Of a stretch of 64,000 nt of DNA, positions 36,785-46,767 are shown piece after piece. The notes under the pieces were generated by a model. That model did no database searches and was not told the origin of the DNA. It saw nothing but the letters and a program-made list of their open reading frames with translations. This DNA comes from JACRAV01 sp964571235 (GTDB lineage: Bacteria > Zixibacteria > MSB-5A5 > GN15 > FEB-12): the NCBI GenBank assembly GCA_964571235.1, contig CAZNAI010000004.1, forward strand, positions 637,941 through 701,940, in the 5' to 3' direction. The translations under genes were made by a program, and so were the position numbers. Numbering within the stretch: the stretch's first letter is position 1; every line of letters begins with the position of its first letter.

Positions 36785-38949
36785 TTCAACAGTAACATCT
36801 TTCCGGTTCTGGTCGAGCCCCCCGCGGTCAACCGGCAAAAATACGTTCCGCTCGCACAAGTCTTCCCAAGATCATCCCGACCATTCCACTCGGTGGTAAA
36901 TTTGCCGATCGACCGAGTCAACTTCTCAAGTGTGCGGACTTTCTGACCAAGGGAATTATAAATCTCGAGCGCTATCTCACCTGGCGTTGTAATCTCATAT
37001 TCAATGGTCGTCACTGGATTAAACGGATTGGGGTAATTGACAAGCAGTGTGGAAGATCTCGGCAACAGCTCCGGTTCATCCTCGACATCGGTTGGCCCGC
37101 GCAGGTCAAACGTGTAAATGGCGCTTCCATTCGTAATCGCCATTGTCCCGCCGTTGGAAGCCACCGCATGCCCGCCAAACGGAGTAACTCCGGCCAGAGC
37201 TAACAGAGTATCACCTGTGTTTAGCCGCCAGACTCCTGTGGTTTCCGGCCCGGTCAGGAAGAGCAGTGAATCTTTGGTTATCCCGGTTAGTACGTTCATG
37301 GTCAATTCGACAGTCGTGTCCAACCGGGGGTTCAGCGGGTTGGCGATATCGATACGGCTGAACTGGTTTCCTCTGACCGCCGCAATGGCGCCCGGCCAGG
37401 TTGGCATGTCCAATAGAAGTTCGATCTCCGGCAAATCGCTCAACGTGCTGAGGAAGGGGAGTGAAAAGTCAGCACCGATGCGGTACACTTGAAGCCCGAA
37501 TTTTGCGACCGACACAATCAGGAGTGTATCGCGGATAATCGCCGAGCGGATCGCGATCGGTACCGCGATGTGTCTTTTGAACGTGAGCGTGTTGTCATTT
37601 TCAAACGCGTACAGGTATCCGTTTTGCCCGCTCCATACAAAGACCGGAGTAGCACCGTTTCTACGTGTCTCTCCCCAGAAGAAACTCGACGTGGCATGTC
37701 CGAAGAAGAATGTCGCATATGGCTTCGGCCCGTGGCCGGCGTCGCGAGTGAGGTTGATCTTTCGAAGTGCGCTGTTGAGAATAGCGACACCATCACGGGT
37801 ATCCCGAACTTGCGACACAATCCCGATATTATCATACACCACAATCTCCGTGTCCGGAATCGGGGAGTCAGTACAGTCGAAGGCATGGCACCAGCCGCCG
37901 ACTCCGGCCGCAACCAGCCAATCATCGGCGAAAGTAATCGAGTTGACTGAACCCGACGGGAAGTACGCCTCTTGTGCGCCGTAACTGTGATCAAACCAAT
38001 CAAGCCAATACTGTAGAAGGCCGCCGTTCTGACCGGGAACAACCAAGCGAGTCGACCCCTGGTCGCCGAACTGAGCGGGGAAAGCGATGGTCGGGCCGGT
38101 CAGATTCGTAACAGTCCCGATCGTTGAAAGTGTGCGTCGATCCATCACCGAAAATCCTGCATAGTCATGGGCGATGGTCACAACAAAAGTGTCCATCACA
38201 AACAAGCTCTGGCAACCAAATGGCACGAGGAATATCTTGTTCAAAGCCCAACCGGCTGAATCTCTAACCGACATTACAAGAGAATCCTGGCCGGCCGTTG
38301 AAGTGAGAACTGTGTCGCCAATTAGAACAACGTCCCCGCCTTGAAAGTACAAATCTTGTCTGGACTCAAATTGCGGTTCCCCCGATGGAGACATGCTATA
38401 CTCGATGAATCCGTTGTAGTCATCCAATACCACAAGCCGGTTTTCCGAAATGTCCACCGCCACAGCGTGGACTGCATCAAGCGTTGAATCAACGACTCCC
38501 ATGTGTGAGAACTCGTGCAAAGTCATACGAAGTAATCCTCTGAATCCCGCCGCGATAAAGAGAGTGGAATCACGAACCGCCAGATCCAGAGCTTCGATTG
38601 GCAACTGGACAGTCCCGCGCACTACCAGACGAGGAAGAGCGGCGTGATCGAGAATAACCGCACGACGGTCTTTAAAAATCACGAGCAGTACGTTGTCAGA
38701 TGATACAATTCTCCAAGGGTCGCCGTTGGTTAGCAACTGGTCAACAGCCACGAAGTTATCAGTCGACTTGTCATAGACGGCTGATTGCACTCCCTCAATT
38801 CCTGCAAGAACAGCTATGGAATCATCCCCGCCGACAACCTTGAACAGATTCCAGGCAAATCGAAAGTCCGGCTCCGACTTTACGGTGATCGCCTGTCCAC
38901 TCGTCGCGAGGCACACCAGCGCGATAACTATGAAAAACGAGCCTCTCAT
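36781..38949 (-). CDS. secreted beta-propeller-like protein B with T9SS-like tail
   Basis: The 722-residue product has a signal peptide (FFIVIALVCLATSGQA) and repeated beta strands with short Asp/Val-rich turns typical of LVIVD or WD-like propellers (for example ENRLVVLDDYNGFIEYS, which parallels HVFVADDYTGLVVFEPS in the next gene). The C-terminus is a T9SS-like sorting domain (LLVNYPNPFNPVTTIEYEI...SGTYFCRLTAGG, final KMLLLK). It is paralogous to the gene at 38946-41099. Both its ends overlap neighbours by ATGA. No enzyme motif found; a binding or scaffolding role is a guess. Confidence 0.82.
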   Translation of the reverse strand: MRGSFFIVIALVCLATSGQAITVKSEPDFRFAWNLFKVVGGDDSIAVLAGIEGVQSAVYDKSTDNFVAVDQLLTNGDPWRIVSSDNVLLVIFKDRRAVILDHAALPRLVVRGTVQLPIEALDLAVRDSTLFIAAGFRGLLRMTLHEFSHMGVVDSTLDAVHAVAVDISENRLVVLDDYNGFIEYSMSPSGEPQFESRQDLYFQGGDVVLIGDTVLTSTAGQDSLVMSVRDSAGWALNKIFLVPFGCQSLFVMDTFVVTIAHDYAGFSVMDRRTLSTIGTVTNLTGPTIAFPAQFGDQGSTRLVVPGQNGGLLQYWLDWFDHSYGAQEAYFPSGSVNSITFADDWLVAAGVGGWCHAFDCTDSPIPDTEIVVYDNIGIVSQVRDTRDGVAILNSALRKINLTRDAGHGPKPYATFFFGHATSSFFWGETRRNGATPVFVWSGQNGYLYAFENDNTLTFKRHIAVPIAIRSAIIRDTLLIVSVAKFGLQVYRIGADFSLPFLSTLSDLPEIELLLDMPTWPGAIAAVRGNQFSRIDIANPLNPRLDTTVELTMNVLTGITKDSLLFLTGPETTGVWRLNTGDTLLALAGVTPFGGHAVASNGGTMAITNGSAIYTFDLRGPTDVEDEPELLPRSSTLLVNYPNPFNPVTTIEYEITTPGEIALEIYNSLGQKVRTLEKLTRSIGKFTTEWNGRDDLGKTCASGTYFCRLTAGGSTRTGKMLLLK

Positions 38950-41099
38950 TTTACTAACACCATTTTGCGCGAGTCTGAGCCACCGGGGGTTGTCAGACGG
39001 TAAATGTACACTCCCGATGCCACATCGCGGCCATCAAAGACCGCTGTATGAATACCAACACCCTGCGTCGTTTCTACCAATCTGCTCACGGGCTGTCCAA
39101 GCAGGTTGTATACGGTCAACTCAACTCGCCCCGGTTTGCTCAACTCGTATGAAATGTGAGTTTCGGGATTAAACGGATTGGGGAAATTCTGCTGAAGTCG
39201 AAACCCCGACGGCAACCCGGCGTATCCGTTATCACGAACATCTGACCCCACGCTCCAATCCACAACCCAGAGGCCATGGTCCGATGCGACTACGACCGTC
39301 GAGCCGGCCACCGCAAGTTTGTCGCCCAAAAGGCGCACGCTGTCAACTACAGCCGGATTACTTCCGGCTGGGGAATGGACTTTTAATACGCCGTCATCGC
39401 TGGTCGCCAGATAGAGATAGTCACCACTTTGAACCGCCTCGACTATGCCGCCGTCAACCTCCAGAATGCCCGTATTCAGAGGCGATGTCGGCAACGTTAA
39501 ATCATAGTTGTTGACGCCGCCTGAACTCGCAACCGACAAGATTCTTGGCTGACCCGGATCGGACAACAATCTCACTAAGTGACCACTTCCGGCGGGCTGG
39601 CTAACCGTTGCCCGGTAACTCAGAAGCAAATCGACACTGATCGAATACAGGTAGACATTCGCGGCACATCCAACCGCCAGGAGTGTATCAATTGATGTAA
39701 AGTCGATTGGTTGTTCGGGCAGGTACAGCCGAGCAACCGGACTGATCGCCCAATCCGGTCCAATTCGGTACAACTCAATGCTCGTGGCGGCCAGAATACT
39801 CAAGAGCCTGAGGCTGTCATGCACAAGTCCGGTAATCCCGATCGACCTGAAACTCGTATCCTCAAGTACAATCATGGTGTCCAACTGAATTTCGCCGTTC
39901 TGTTCCGATGCCGCATAAACCACTTGATCATCACGGGAGTAGAAAAAGACATGTCCGTCGGCAGTTGCCGCGTGTGTCATCCCGCCAAGTCCGGGGAATA
40001 TCAAACTGCCGGTCTGTGTGGATTGGTCGGCGAGCGAAAAAGAGAGAGATGGCGAGGTCTCACGCGTGAGCAGAACTCTGTCCTCGACGACCGCCACGTC
40101 GGAGATAGCGCCACCCTGCGGATTCGCCGGACGCGGTTGCGATCCCCCCGACTCAAACCGGCCGAGATCGTACAGACTCAGATCGCCGAAGGTAGTCGGC
40201 GCCACGAACAACACATCGCTCCCCGACACAAACGCCGATCCACCGAGAAACAAATTGGAAGGAGCAACAGCTATCGGGTTGGCATGACCGCCCAGACTGA
40301 CTAGATCGGCCCCGAGGCCGTCAGCCGAAATACTCAGCACGAGTGAATCAGCCAATACAATTCGATCAGAGGATACATGAGTGGGTAGCACATTTAGCGG
40401 AACAAGAGAATCGCCGGCTATTCGGAAAAGTGAAATTCCTCCCATACCCGACCCGGAAAATACAGTGTCGTTTCGAACGGCAATAGAGGTTGTTGGATCG
40501 GTAAGCGGAGCGACAATAGTTGCCGCACCAATTCCCCCTATCGACGGTTCAAACACGACCAGGCCGGTGTAGTCATCGGCTACAAAGACATGTCCAGCCG
40601 CCGAAGTTACTTCGATTGCATGGACCGGCGTCAAAGTGCTATCTATCAAAACGGCGCTCCCGTCACCAGCCAATTGATACTGGCGGAGGCCGTCGAATCC
40701 GCAGGCCAGAAAGAGCTGTCCATTGAGAAAAGTGAAATCCAGGTACGGGTCAAGCGGTGGGACCACGTCCAATATCTGAATGTTCGGAAGCGCATTCGAC
40801 GACAGTATTGTCAAGAAACCTGAGTGTGACTGGACGGCAATCACATCTCCAAATCTCTTGATTCGCCTCGCCGGACCGGCATAGTCTGAAAGTTGGGTCG
40901 GCTGGAACTGCTGATTTTGTTTGTCGAATACGGCAGTGAACAGAGAGTTATTGCCAGCGGCCACCAAAACTGTATCAACAACACAAAGGGCCGTAAAATC
41001 ATTCTGCAAAACATGAGTTACACTCTTGGGCGCGGCTACAGCCGTCTGAATCGCCAAAGTTAGACATAGCCCGCAAAGTGTGCGCAACCACCGTTTCAT
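38946..41099 (-). CDS. secreted beta-propeller-like protein A with T9SS-like tail
   Basis: The 717-residue product has a signal peptide (LCGLCLTLAIQTAVAA), a beta-propeller-like body and a T9SS-like C-terminal domain (RLQQNFPNPFNPETHISYEL...SGVYIYRLTTPGG, final KMVLVK). Matching segments with protein B, such as LLVAAGNNSLFTAVFDKQ against AVLAGIEGVQSAVYDKST, show a tandem duplication. Start ATG 41099 overlaps the TGA of the protease gene (41098-41096) and its own stop overlaps the start of protein B (38949-38946), so translation is coupled through the whole chain. Confidence 0.82.
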   Translation of the reverse strand: MKRWLRTLCGLCLTLAIQTAVAAPKSVTHVLQNDFTALCVVDTVLVAAGNNSLFTAVFDKQNQQFQPTQLSDYAGPARRIKRFGDVIAVQSHSGFLTILSSNALPNIQILDVVPPLDPYLDFTFLNGQLFLACGFDGLRQYQLAGDGSAVLIDSTLTPVHAIEVTSAAGHVFVADDYTGLVVFEPSIGGIGAATIVAPLTDPTTSIAVRNDTVFSGSGMGGISLFRIAGDSLVPLNVLPTHVSSDRIVLADSLVLSISADGLGADLVSLGGHANPIAVAPSNLFLGGSAFVSGSDVLFVAPTTFGDLSLYDLGRFESGGSQPRPANPQGGAISDVAVVEDRVLLTRETSPSLSFSLADQSTQTGSLIFPGLGGMTHAATADGHVFFYSRDDQVVYAASEQNGEIQLDTMIVLEDTSFRSIGITGLVHDSLRLLSILAATSIELYRIGPDWAISPVARLYLPEQPIDFTSIDTLLAVGCAANVYLYSISVDLLLSYRATVSQPAGSGHLVRLLSDPGQPRILSVASSGGVNNYDLTLPTSPLNTGILEVDGGIVEAVQSGDYLYLATSDDGVLKVHSPAGSNPAVVDSVRLLGDKLAVAGSTVVVASDHGLWVVDWSVGSDVRDNGYAGLPSGFRLQQNFPNPFNPETHISYELSKPGRVELTVYNLLGQPVSRLVETTQGVGIHTAVFDGRDVASGVYIYRLTTPGGSDSRKMVLVK

Positions 41100-44000
41100 T
41101 TTAACAATAGCATTTTCTTGGTTTCGACACGTTCCCCCGTTTGTAGTCGATAAAAATATGCGCCCGACGCCAGGTCGGTTCCGTCGAAAGTGGCGGTGTA
41201 CTTTCCGGCCGCCAGATTTCCGTTGACCAATTGCCGAACCTTCTGTCCAAGCAGATTGTATACGTCCAACCTGACTACCTGACGCGACGGCAACTCGAAT
41301 TGAATTGTCGTTTTTGGATTGAACGGGTTCGGGTAGTTCTGGCTAAGAGAGACTTTGTCCGGCAACGGCAACTCATCATCGCCAACGTCAGTCGGTATCT
41401 TGATTGCCGGAAGCACGCCGCCGTTACGCTTATCCAAAAGAATCTTGCCGAATGTTTGTGTTGAATCGAATGGTGAGGTGAAATCCCAAACGTAAAGAAC
41501 GCCGGGTTCACTGATAAGCGCCATTTCCGCTTTGCCGTCGCCGTCCAGGTCATCGACCATCGGCGCAAATGGAGTAGAAAAAACATCGATCGGCGAGGCA
41601 GGCGTGGCGATCGGCCAGCCCGGCACGGGAATCCCCTCGTAAGAGAGTACGTAGATCATCTCAGTTCCGGCGCCCGGCAGGATATGCCCTCCCCGCAAGG
41701 CGATTTCAGGATGTTCATCGCCTACGAGATCGGCCACCGTCGGAGAAGAAAGAGTCGTGGCGGCCCGGAAGATCTCACCGGGAGGTACGCCCGGACGGTC
41801 GATAAACGGAGTGCCGTCGGCCCGGAACACGTAAAGTACACCGATATCAAATTCGAAAAACGTCACGAGAATTTCCGGAACCCCATCACGATCCAAATCT
41901 GCCGCCATCGGATAGTTGCCGCGCCATCCCGGAATTTCCGGAAACGACCTCGGCCACCCCGGCAAATCGTCCACCCCTCGGGTCTTGACCCACACCGTAC
42001 GAACGCCATCGGTACCATGCCCTACACATATGATTTCAGGGAGTCGATCTCCGTTCAAATCAGCCAGCACGGTACCGTAGGTGCCATAGCCATAGACGGC
42101 GCTTGCCGACGGCAGTCCGAAGGCCGGCTGGGCGGTTCGACCGTCGAAAATATTTATCCCCGATCCCGGCACCAGCGCGGAATATGTCGCTATGACTTCA
42201 GTCTTGGTGTCGCCATTGAGATCGGCGGCCGTTACGCTGTTGCCATTAAAAAACGAAGCGCCGGCCGATCCGGTCGAAAAACTGTTGTATCTCCCGCCCA
42301 GTGAAAAGAGAAACGGGTTGCCGTTCTTTCTGTACGCCCGAATCAATCCGTGATTGTCAATGATCGTGACGACCGTATCTGATCCGTAGCCGAACGACGT
42401 AATAGTCGGTGTCGGGTAGCCGTATCCACTTGAGGTGAGTTCAAGACGAATCGGCCAGCCGGTCGGCTCGGAGCCATTTAGGCGCACCGCATGAAGACCA
42501 TCTATCGCCGCCACGACTATTTCTTCTTTGTTGTCCCGATCTATATCGTAAATGGCAGGAATACACCGGGCATCTAAAAAGTTCAACGCCGGAAACCCCG
42601 GAAGACGCGTCCCGTCGAAACGAAAAGCCTCGACACCGGTAGAGGTGGCTACAACAATTTCCTTGGCCCCGTTGTGATCGAGATCGGCGCAAATGGGAGA
42701 CAGCCCGGAGCGACCGGCCAATGTCTGGGGCCAACCGGCCGCAAACGCCGCCTTGACCACAACCGGTATAGTCCGTTCGATTACACCCGATGAAAAATAA
42801 CCACTAACTTTAAGCGTGTAGTCTCCAGTGGGAATCCCGGAGGCGCTCCAAATCAAGAGCGTAGTGTCGAAACATTCTGCGGTCGATAGTCCAAGCCGAA
42901 CCGGTGGGCCGCCGTCCTGATAGGCGACAACGGTCGAGTCGAAGTCTTCACCGAAAAACGATCCAGTTATAGGAACGAAGTAGGTCACCGTGTCGCCGGC
43001 CCGCGGAGAAGTAACATCGACTGTTTTTCCGGAAACAAACGTGAACCGGCGATACGTCATGTTGCCGATTGAATCGGCCAGTCTCAGCGTAACAGGGCCG
43101 GAGGGCAAGTCACCGCTTCTTAACACTATTGCGAGCGAATCGGGCGGAACCGCCTGGCCGTCTGCGACGCTGGTCCAGATGGTGGGAGAAACTCCGTGGC
43201 CCCATGACAATTCCCATTTCCCCTCATACAAGCCGACCGGAGCAATTCTCACTTCTACTGAATCGAGGACTCGTTCCTTTTCAAGCGGCAAGACAATCTC
43301 CAGTCCTCCGCCGGACACAAGGCCCAGTGAGTTACCGATATTGAGATATCCATACCCGGATATTGTGTCCTTTCCGGGTAGATTTGCCCCTGTAGACCGT
43401 GGATCGAGCAGATCATCTGCCCCAAACCTGAGCAGATCTTCAAGCCGCTCCAGATCGAGATCAGGTCGAACTGCAAGTATCAACGCCGCGGCCCCGGCCA
43501 CCATAGGCGCCGCCATCGAGGTGCCGTCGGCCAAGTAATACTGCGAATCGACCACATGCACTTGCGGTTCATTCGCGCCGGCATACAGGTCGGTGCCGGT
43601 AGCTCGGAGGGATAAAATATCTTGTCCCGGCGCAACCAGTTGCACCTGCGGATTAAAAGTCGAAAAAGTCGCCATTTGGCCGTTAGCGTTTCCGGCGCCA
43701 ACCGAAAAGGCGCTATCACCGGCGGCAGGGTAGAGGCGATCGTTTGAACCTGAATTCCCGGCCGCGATCGCGACAAAAACGCCGTTGCGTCGAGCTATCC
43801 TCAGCGCATCTTCCACGAGCAAAGAACGGTACCCCGTGCCCCAACTAATATTAATTACTTTGGCCCCGGCGTTGACTGCATATACAATACCTGCCGCCGC
43901 CACCGAAGTAGTGGCATTCGGGCGGATTTTCACCGCCATTATTTTCGCGTGAGGAGCGATCCCTGCGATTCCGAATTGATTGCTCGCCGCCGCGATGATC

Positions 44001-44764
44001 CCCGCAATGTGAGTGCCGTGGCCAACCGAATCGCGAGGGTCATTGTCGGGAATTGGATTGTTGATCGAGAGTATGTCTCCCGATACGTCGTAACCGAGAG
44101 TATCGTCCACAAATCCATTGTGATCGTCATCAATGTTATTCCCCGCGGTCTCGTCGGGGTTTCGCCAGAATTGTCCCTGAAGGTCCGGGTGGTCCGGATC
44201 AACACCGGTGTCGACAATCGCGATTACTACCGCCGTGTGTTCAGCGGGAGGAGATTGATAGACCGATTCGAGATTTACATCAGCATCGGGAATACCGCTG
44301 GTCATGACTAACGAATCATTGAAATCGCCGGCCCGCCGCAGAACCGACGGAAACTCCTGACCCGCATTGCGTAGATACCACTGATATGAAAACAGACTGT
44401 CAGTCGGAATCTCAAAGAACTCGATAGTGTATTCTGGCTCAACGATTTCAATATTGTCAGCGCCCAGAATCTTTCGCACTGAATCCGCTGTGACTCCGGT
44501 ATCAGATAATGACACACACCGCCAGCGGGTGAATTCTTCAGCCAACCGCAAGTCTGACCGGGTCTCAAGTAGTGACAGCCGTTCGACCGACCCGCCCAGC
44601 GCTAGTGACTGATTGACATTTTCGATCCGTGCGCCGGACTTAAACTTCACTGCAAATCGCCCGGGTATCGGGCGACTGGAACCCTGTGCCTGAGTATTTC
44701 CAGTAATCGCGCCGACCAGCACCAGCGCACACCAACCTGTGTGAAATACGCGTCTTAAGAACAT
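41096..44764 (-). CDS. secreted subtilisin-like (S8) protease with FG-GAP-like repeats and T9SS-like tail
   Basis: The 1222-residue product begins with a signal peptide and an inhibitor-type propeptide (about 30-115). The S8 triad is intact: Asp in IVDTGVDPDHPD (D185), His in GHGTHIAGI (H249), Ser in DGTSMAAPMVAG (S416); oxyanion Asn in AAGNSGS (N337). After an Ig-like region come several FG-GAP/VCBS-type repeats (DLDHNGAKEIVVAT, DIDRDNKEEIVVAA, DLNGDTKTEVIAT, DLDGDGKAEMAL), a seven-bladed integrin-like propeller, and a T9SS-like tail (LSQNYPNPFNPKTTIQFEL, final KKMLLLK). It heads the ATGA-coupled four-gene chain and is likely displayed on the cell surface. Confidence 0.92.
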   Translation of the reverse strand: MFLRRVFHTGWCALVLVGAITGNTQAQGSSRPIPGRFAVKFKSGARIENVNQSLALGGSVERLSLLETRSDLRLAEEFTRWRCVSLSDTGVTADSVRKILGADNIEIVEPEYTIEFFEIPTDSLFSYQWYLRNAGQEFPSVLRRAGDFNDSLVMTSGIPDADVNLESVYQSPPAEHTAVVIAIVDTGVDPDHPDLQGQFWRNPDETAGNNIDDDHNGFVDDTLGYDVSGDILSINNPIPDNDPRDSVGHGTHIAGIIAAASNQFGIAGIAPHAKIMAVKIRPNATTSVAAAGIVYAVNAGAKVINISWGTGYRSLLVEDALRIARRNGVFVAIAAGNSGSNDRLYPAAGDSAFSVGAGNANGQMATFSTFNPQVQLVAPGQDILSLRATGTDLYAGANEPQVHVVDSQYYLADGTSMAAPMVAGAAALILAVRPDLDLERLEDLLRFGADDLLDPRSTGANLPGKDTISGYGYLNIGNSLGLVSGGGLEIVLPLEKERVLDSVEVRIAPVGLYEGKWELSWGHGVSPTIWTSVADGQAVPPDSLAIVLRSGDLPSGPVTLRLADSIGNMTYRRFTFVSGKTVDVTSPRAGDTVTYFVPITGSFFGEDFDSTVVAYQDGGPPVRLGLSTAECFDTTLLIWSASGIPTGDYTLKVSGYFSSGVIERTIPVVVKAAFAAGWPQTLAGRSGLSPICADLDHNGAKEIVVATSTGVEAFRFDGTRLPGFPALNFLDARCIPAIYDIDRDNKEEIVVAAIDGLHAVRLNGSEPTGWPIRLELTSSGYGYPTPTITSFGYGSDTVVTIIDNHGLIRAYRKNGNPFLFSLGGRYNSFSTGSAGASFFNGNSVTAADLNGDTKTEVIATYSALVPGSGINIFDGRTAQPAFGLPSASAVYGYGTYGTVLADLNGDRLPEIICVGHGTDGVRTVWVKTRGVDDLPGWPRSFPEIPGWRGNYPMAADLDRDGVPEILVTFFEFDIGVLYVFRADGTPFIDRPGVPPGEIFRAATTLSSPTVADLVGDEHPEIALRGGHILPGAGTEMIYVLSYEGIPVPGWPIATPASPIDVFSTPFAPMVDDLDGDGKAEMALISEPGVLYVWDFTSPFDSTQTFGKILLDKRNGGVLPAIKIPTDVGDDELPLPDKVSLSQNYPNPFNPKTTIQFELPSRQVVRLDVYNLLGQKVRQLVNGNLAAGKYTATFDGTDLASGAYFYRLQTGERVETKKMLLLK

Positions 44765-44812
44765 ACTCCGCCTTCCCTGCCAGAAGATTCTCTTCTAACA
44801 TGGACGGATACT

Positions 44813-44836
44813 GGCTGTGAAACATCTATCACAGCC
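44813..44836. promoter_or_regulatory. perfect inverted repeat GGCTGTGA-N8-TCACAGCC
   Basis: Eight-base arms flank an 8-base spacer, 49 bases before the protease start at 44764. The half-sites contain TGTGA/TCACA as in Crp/Fnr sites, but the usual spacer there is six bases. It may be an operator or a leader hairpin. A weak promoter-like pair (TTTCAA-17-TATATT) lies just upstream on the minus strand. Confidence 0.4.
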
Positions 44837-44889
44837 GCAATATAGCTTGAGATTGTCTCTTTTGAAAGGTCGTCAGGCCTGTAGGCGAC

Positions 44890-46725
44890 TCAATTGCCGC
44901 AGGTAAGCGGGCTGAAACTAATGAACAGGTGGTCGATCAGTCTGGTGAGATCGCCGATATCGATACCCGGTAGTCCGTCGCAGTCAGCTTGGGCAGTAAC
45001 CGGAGGCGGGGGGCCGTCTATGTACAAGAACCCAATCAGATAGGTCAGATCCGCTATGTCGGGACCAACTCCGTCGCTATTCACATCGCCGGCCTTGCAA
45101 ACAACGAGTGCGCCCGGGATTATGTCAGGTGCGTACGTTCCCGCCACCGCTACCATCGTAGGTGCTTGCAGTGCGTACGAAGTAACAGTCACAGGATGAA
45201 CTGTTCCCGGCTGGGCTGTTCCCGGAACTCGAAACCAAAGCGCCAGTACTGGTCCGTTACCGGCCGGCAACGCGGGTGAAGGTCCGCCGGTTGAAAAATC
45301 AAACCCGTACGACCGTCTTTTGTTGGCATCATCTTGTTGAATGATATTTAGTGTCCAACCGGTCGTTCGTAAACCGGTGCGCACTGAATCAAGCATGACA
45401 TTTAGCGGGCCTGCCCAGGTGAACGGCACGATGAGGTTTGTCAGCGGAATATTATTCTTCGCGATAATCTCAAGTTTCACCGGTTTACCGGGTCTCGCGC
45501 CAACGGAGTCGGCCGTCAGTGTATCAGCATACACAGACACAAATCCAGGGCGTTTGCTTGAGTATGATCCGGATGGTAGCGCCTGCACTGTGGCCTGCAC
45601 GTCGAAGAAACCCGGTCCAAACGTGTGCGCTGGGTTTTGTACACCAGCCGAGCCGCCGTCGCCGAAATCCCAAGACCACGACGACGTCGGCACCGAGGCC
45701 TGCCCCGTGAACTGGACATCCAGAGGCGCCGGGCCAAAGACCGTATCGGCCGTGATTTTCACTCCGAGAATCCATCCACTCAGAACAGACTGTGTCCAGC
45801 ACCGCATCCGCGCCATTTGCTGAGCGCTGAAATGAGTCTGGCAGGAAGTTGGCGCATACCCCATGTAGTTTCTGTAATCGGTAGGGGCCCACGTGGCGCC
45901 GTTGCACGGAGAAGTTCCCGCTATGTCTGAACAATTGAAGTTGGTCGGTGTCGGTCGAGTGTCGGCACAGAAATCGCCGACCAAATCAGCATTCGGGTCA
46001 CCGGGGTTTTCATAGCAACCACTGCACTGGGTAACTTCCGAGACACCGTGAAAGGTGTGGAACAGCCCCAATGCATGACCAACTTCGTGCGAAAGCACAT
46101 GGCGTCCGCCTCCGAATCCGCCGGATGAGGTTTGTTCTATCACGCACCCGTATGAACACTGGAGTACGTTGGGCGACCAGGGCAGGTACGCGTATCCAAG
46201 CACTCCAGATTCAAATATATCGGTCACCCAGATATTCAAAGTCGATTCCGGACTGACTGTCGACGCGCACTTCATGCTGAAATCCTCGGCGTCGGACACA
46301 GTTCGGTATGTAGTGCTATTAAAGTATGTCCAGTCGTAATCAAACTGAATTCGAGCCGGCAAGAAGTCGGCATTGAGCTGGTTCATCGACGCAGTTACAT
46401 CACCCGCCGACGCGGCCGGGTTGCTTCCATCATCGTTCCGCAGAATGATTACATGCGTGCGGATCATTATGATTGGCTGGGTGGTGTCGGCGGTATACAA
46501 ATTCCTGGTGGCAGGCAAATCACAACTTCCCGCCGGCGTGCACGCGGCCGCCGAGAGTCCGAGTTCCCCGCGGAGTGTGGAATCAAGCCGATGCGAAGAA
46601 CACCAGCCTTGGGCTTGTGCACTCTGTCCCCAAATCAGGCAAAATCCAAGCAATAAAAACGCCGCACCCCGCGTGAGGGAGCGGCGCAAAGCAGTAAATG
46701 CTGTCAGGCTACGGGACGTCATCAT
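44890..46725 (-). CDS. secreted M43-type metalloprotease with PKD and dockerin-like pair
   Basis: The 611-residue product has a signal peptide, an N-terminal cysteine-rich segment, and a pappalysin-type (M43) domain with HEVGHALGLFHTF (His 213, 217, 223; Glu 214) and Met-turn NYMGYAP. A PKD domain follows (WSWDFGDGGSAG), then a beta domain resembling a cohesin-like or Ig fold, and a final pair of dockerin-like loops (AGDVNSDGVGPDIADLTYLI and DCDGLPGIDIGDLTRLI) ending PLTCGN. It is paralogous to the gene 42 bases upstream. Likely a surface or extracellular protease needing zinc and calcium. Confidence 0.9.
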   Translation of the reverse strand: MMTSRSLTAFTALRRSLTRGAAFLLLGFCLIWGQSAQAQGWCSSHRLDSTLRGELGLSAAACTPAGSCDLPATRNLYTADTTQPIIMIRTHVIILRNDDGSNPAASAGDVTASMNQLNADFLPARIQFDYDWTYFNSTTYRTVSDAEDFSMKCASTVSPESTLNIWVTDIFESGVLGYAYLPWSPNVLQCSYGCVIEQTSSGGFGGGRHVLSHEVGHALGLFHTFHGVSEVTQCSGCYENPGDPNADLVGDFCADTRPTPTNFNCSDIAGTSPCNGATWAPTDYRNYMGYAPTSCQTHFSAQQMARMRCWTQSVLSGWILGVKITADTVFGPAPLDVQFTGQASVPTSSWSWDFGDGGSAGVQNPAHTFGPGFFDVQATVQALPSGSYSSKRPGFVSVYADTLTADSVGARPGKPVKLEIIAKNNIPLTNLIVPFTWAGPLNVMLDSVRTGLRTTGWTLNIIQQDDANKRRSYGFDFSTGGPSPALPAGNGPVLALWFRVPGTAQPGTVHPVTVTSYALQAPTMVAVAGTYAPDIIPGALVVCKAGDVNSDGVGPDIADLTYLIGFLYIDGPPPPVTAQADCDGLPGIDIGDLTRLIDHLFISFSPLTCGN

Positions 46726-46767
46726 TGTCCCCTCAATTATCGGCCATTTGGCCGGAATTATTCACCC

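Noticed and set aside
41684..42304. 206-residue plus-strand frame
   Set aside because: Antisense of the FG-GAP-like repeats of the S8 protease.
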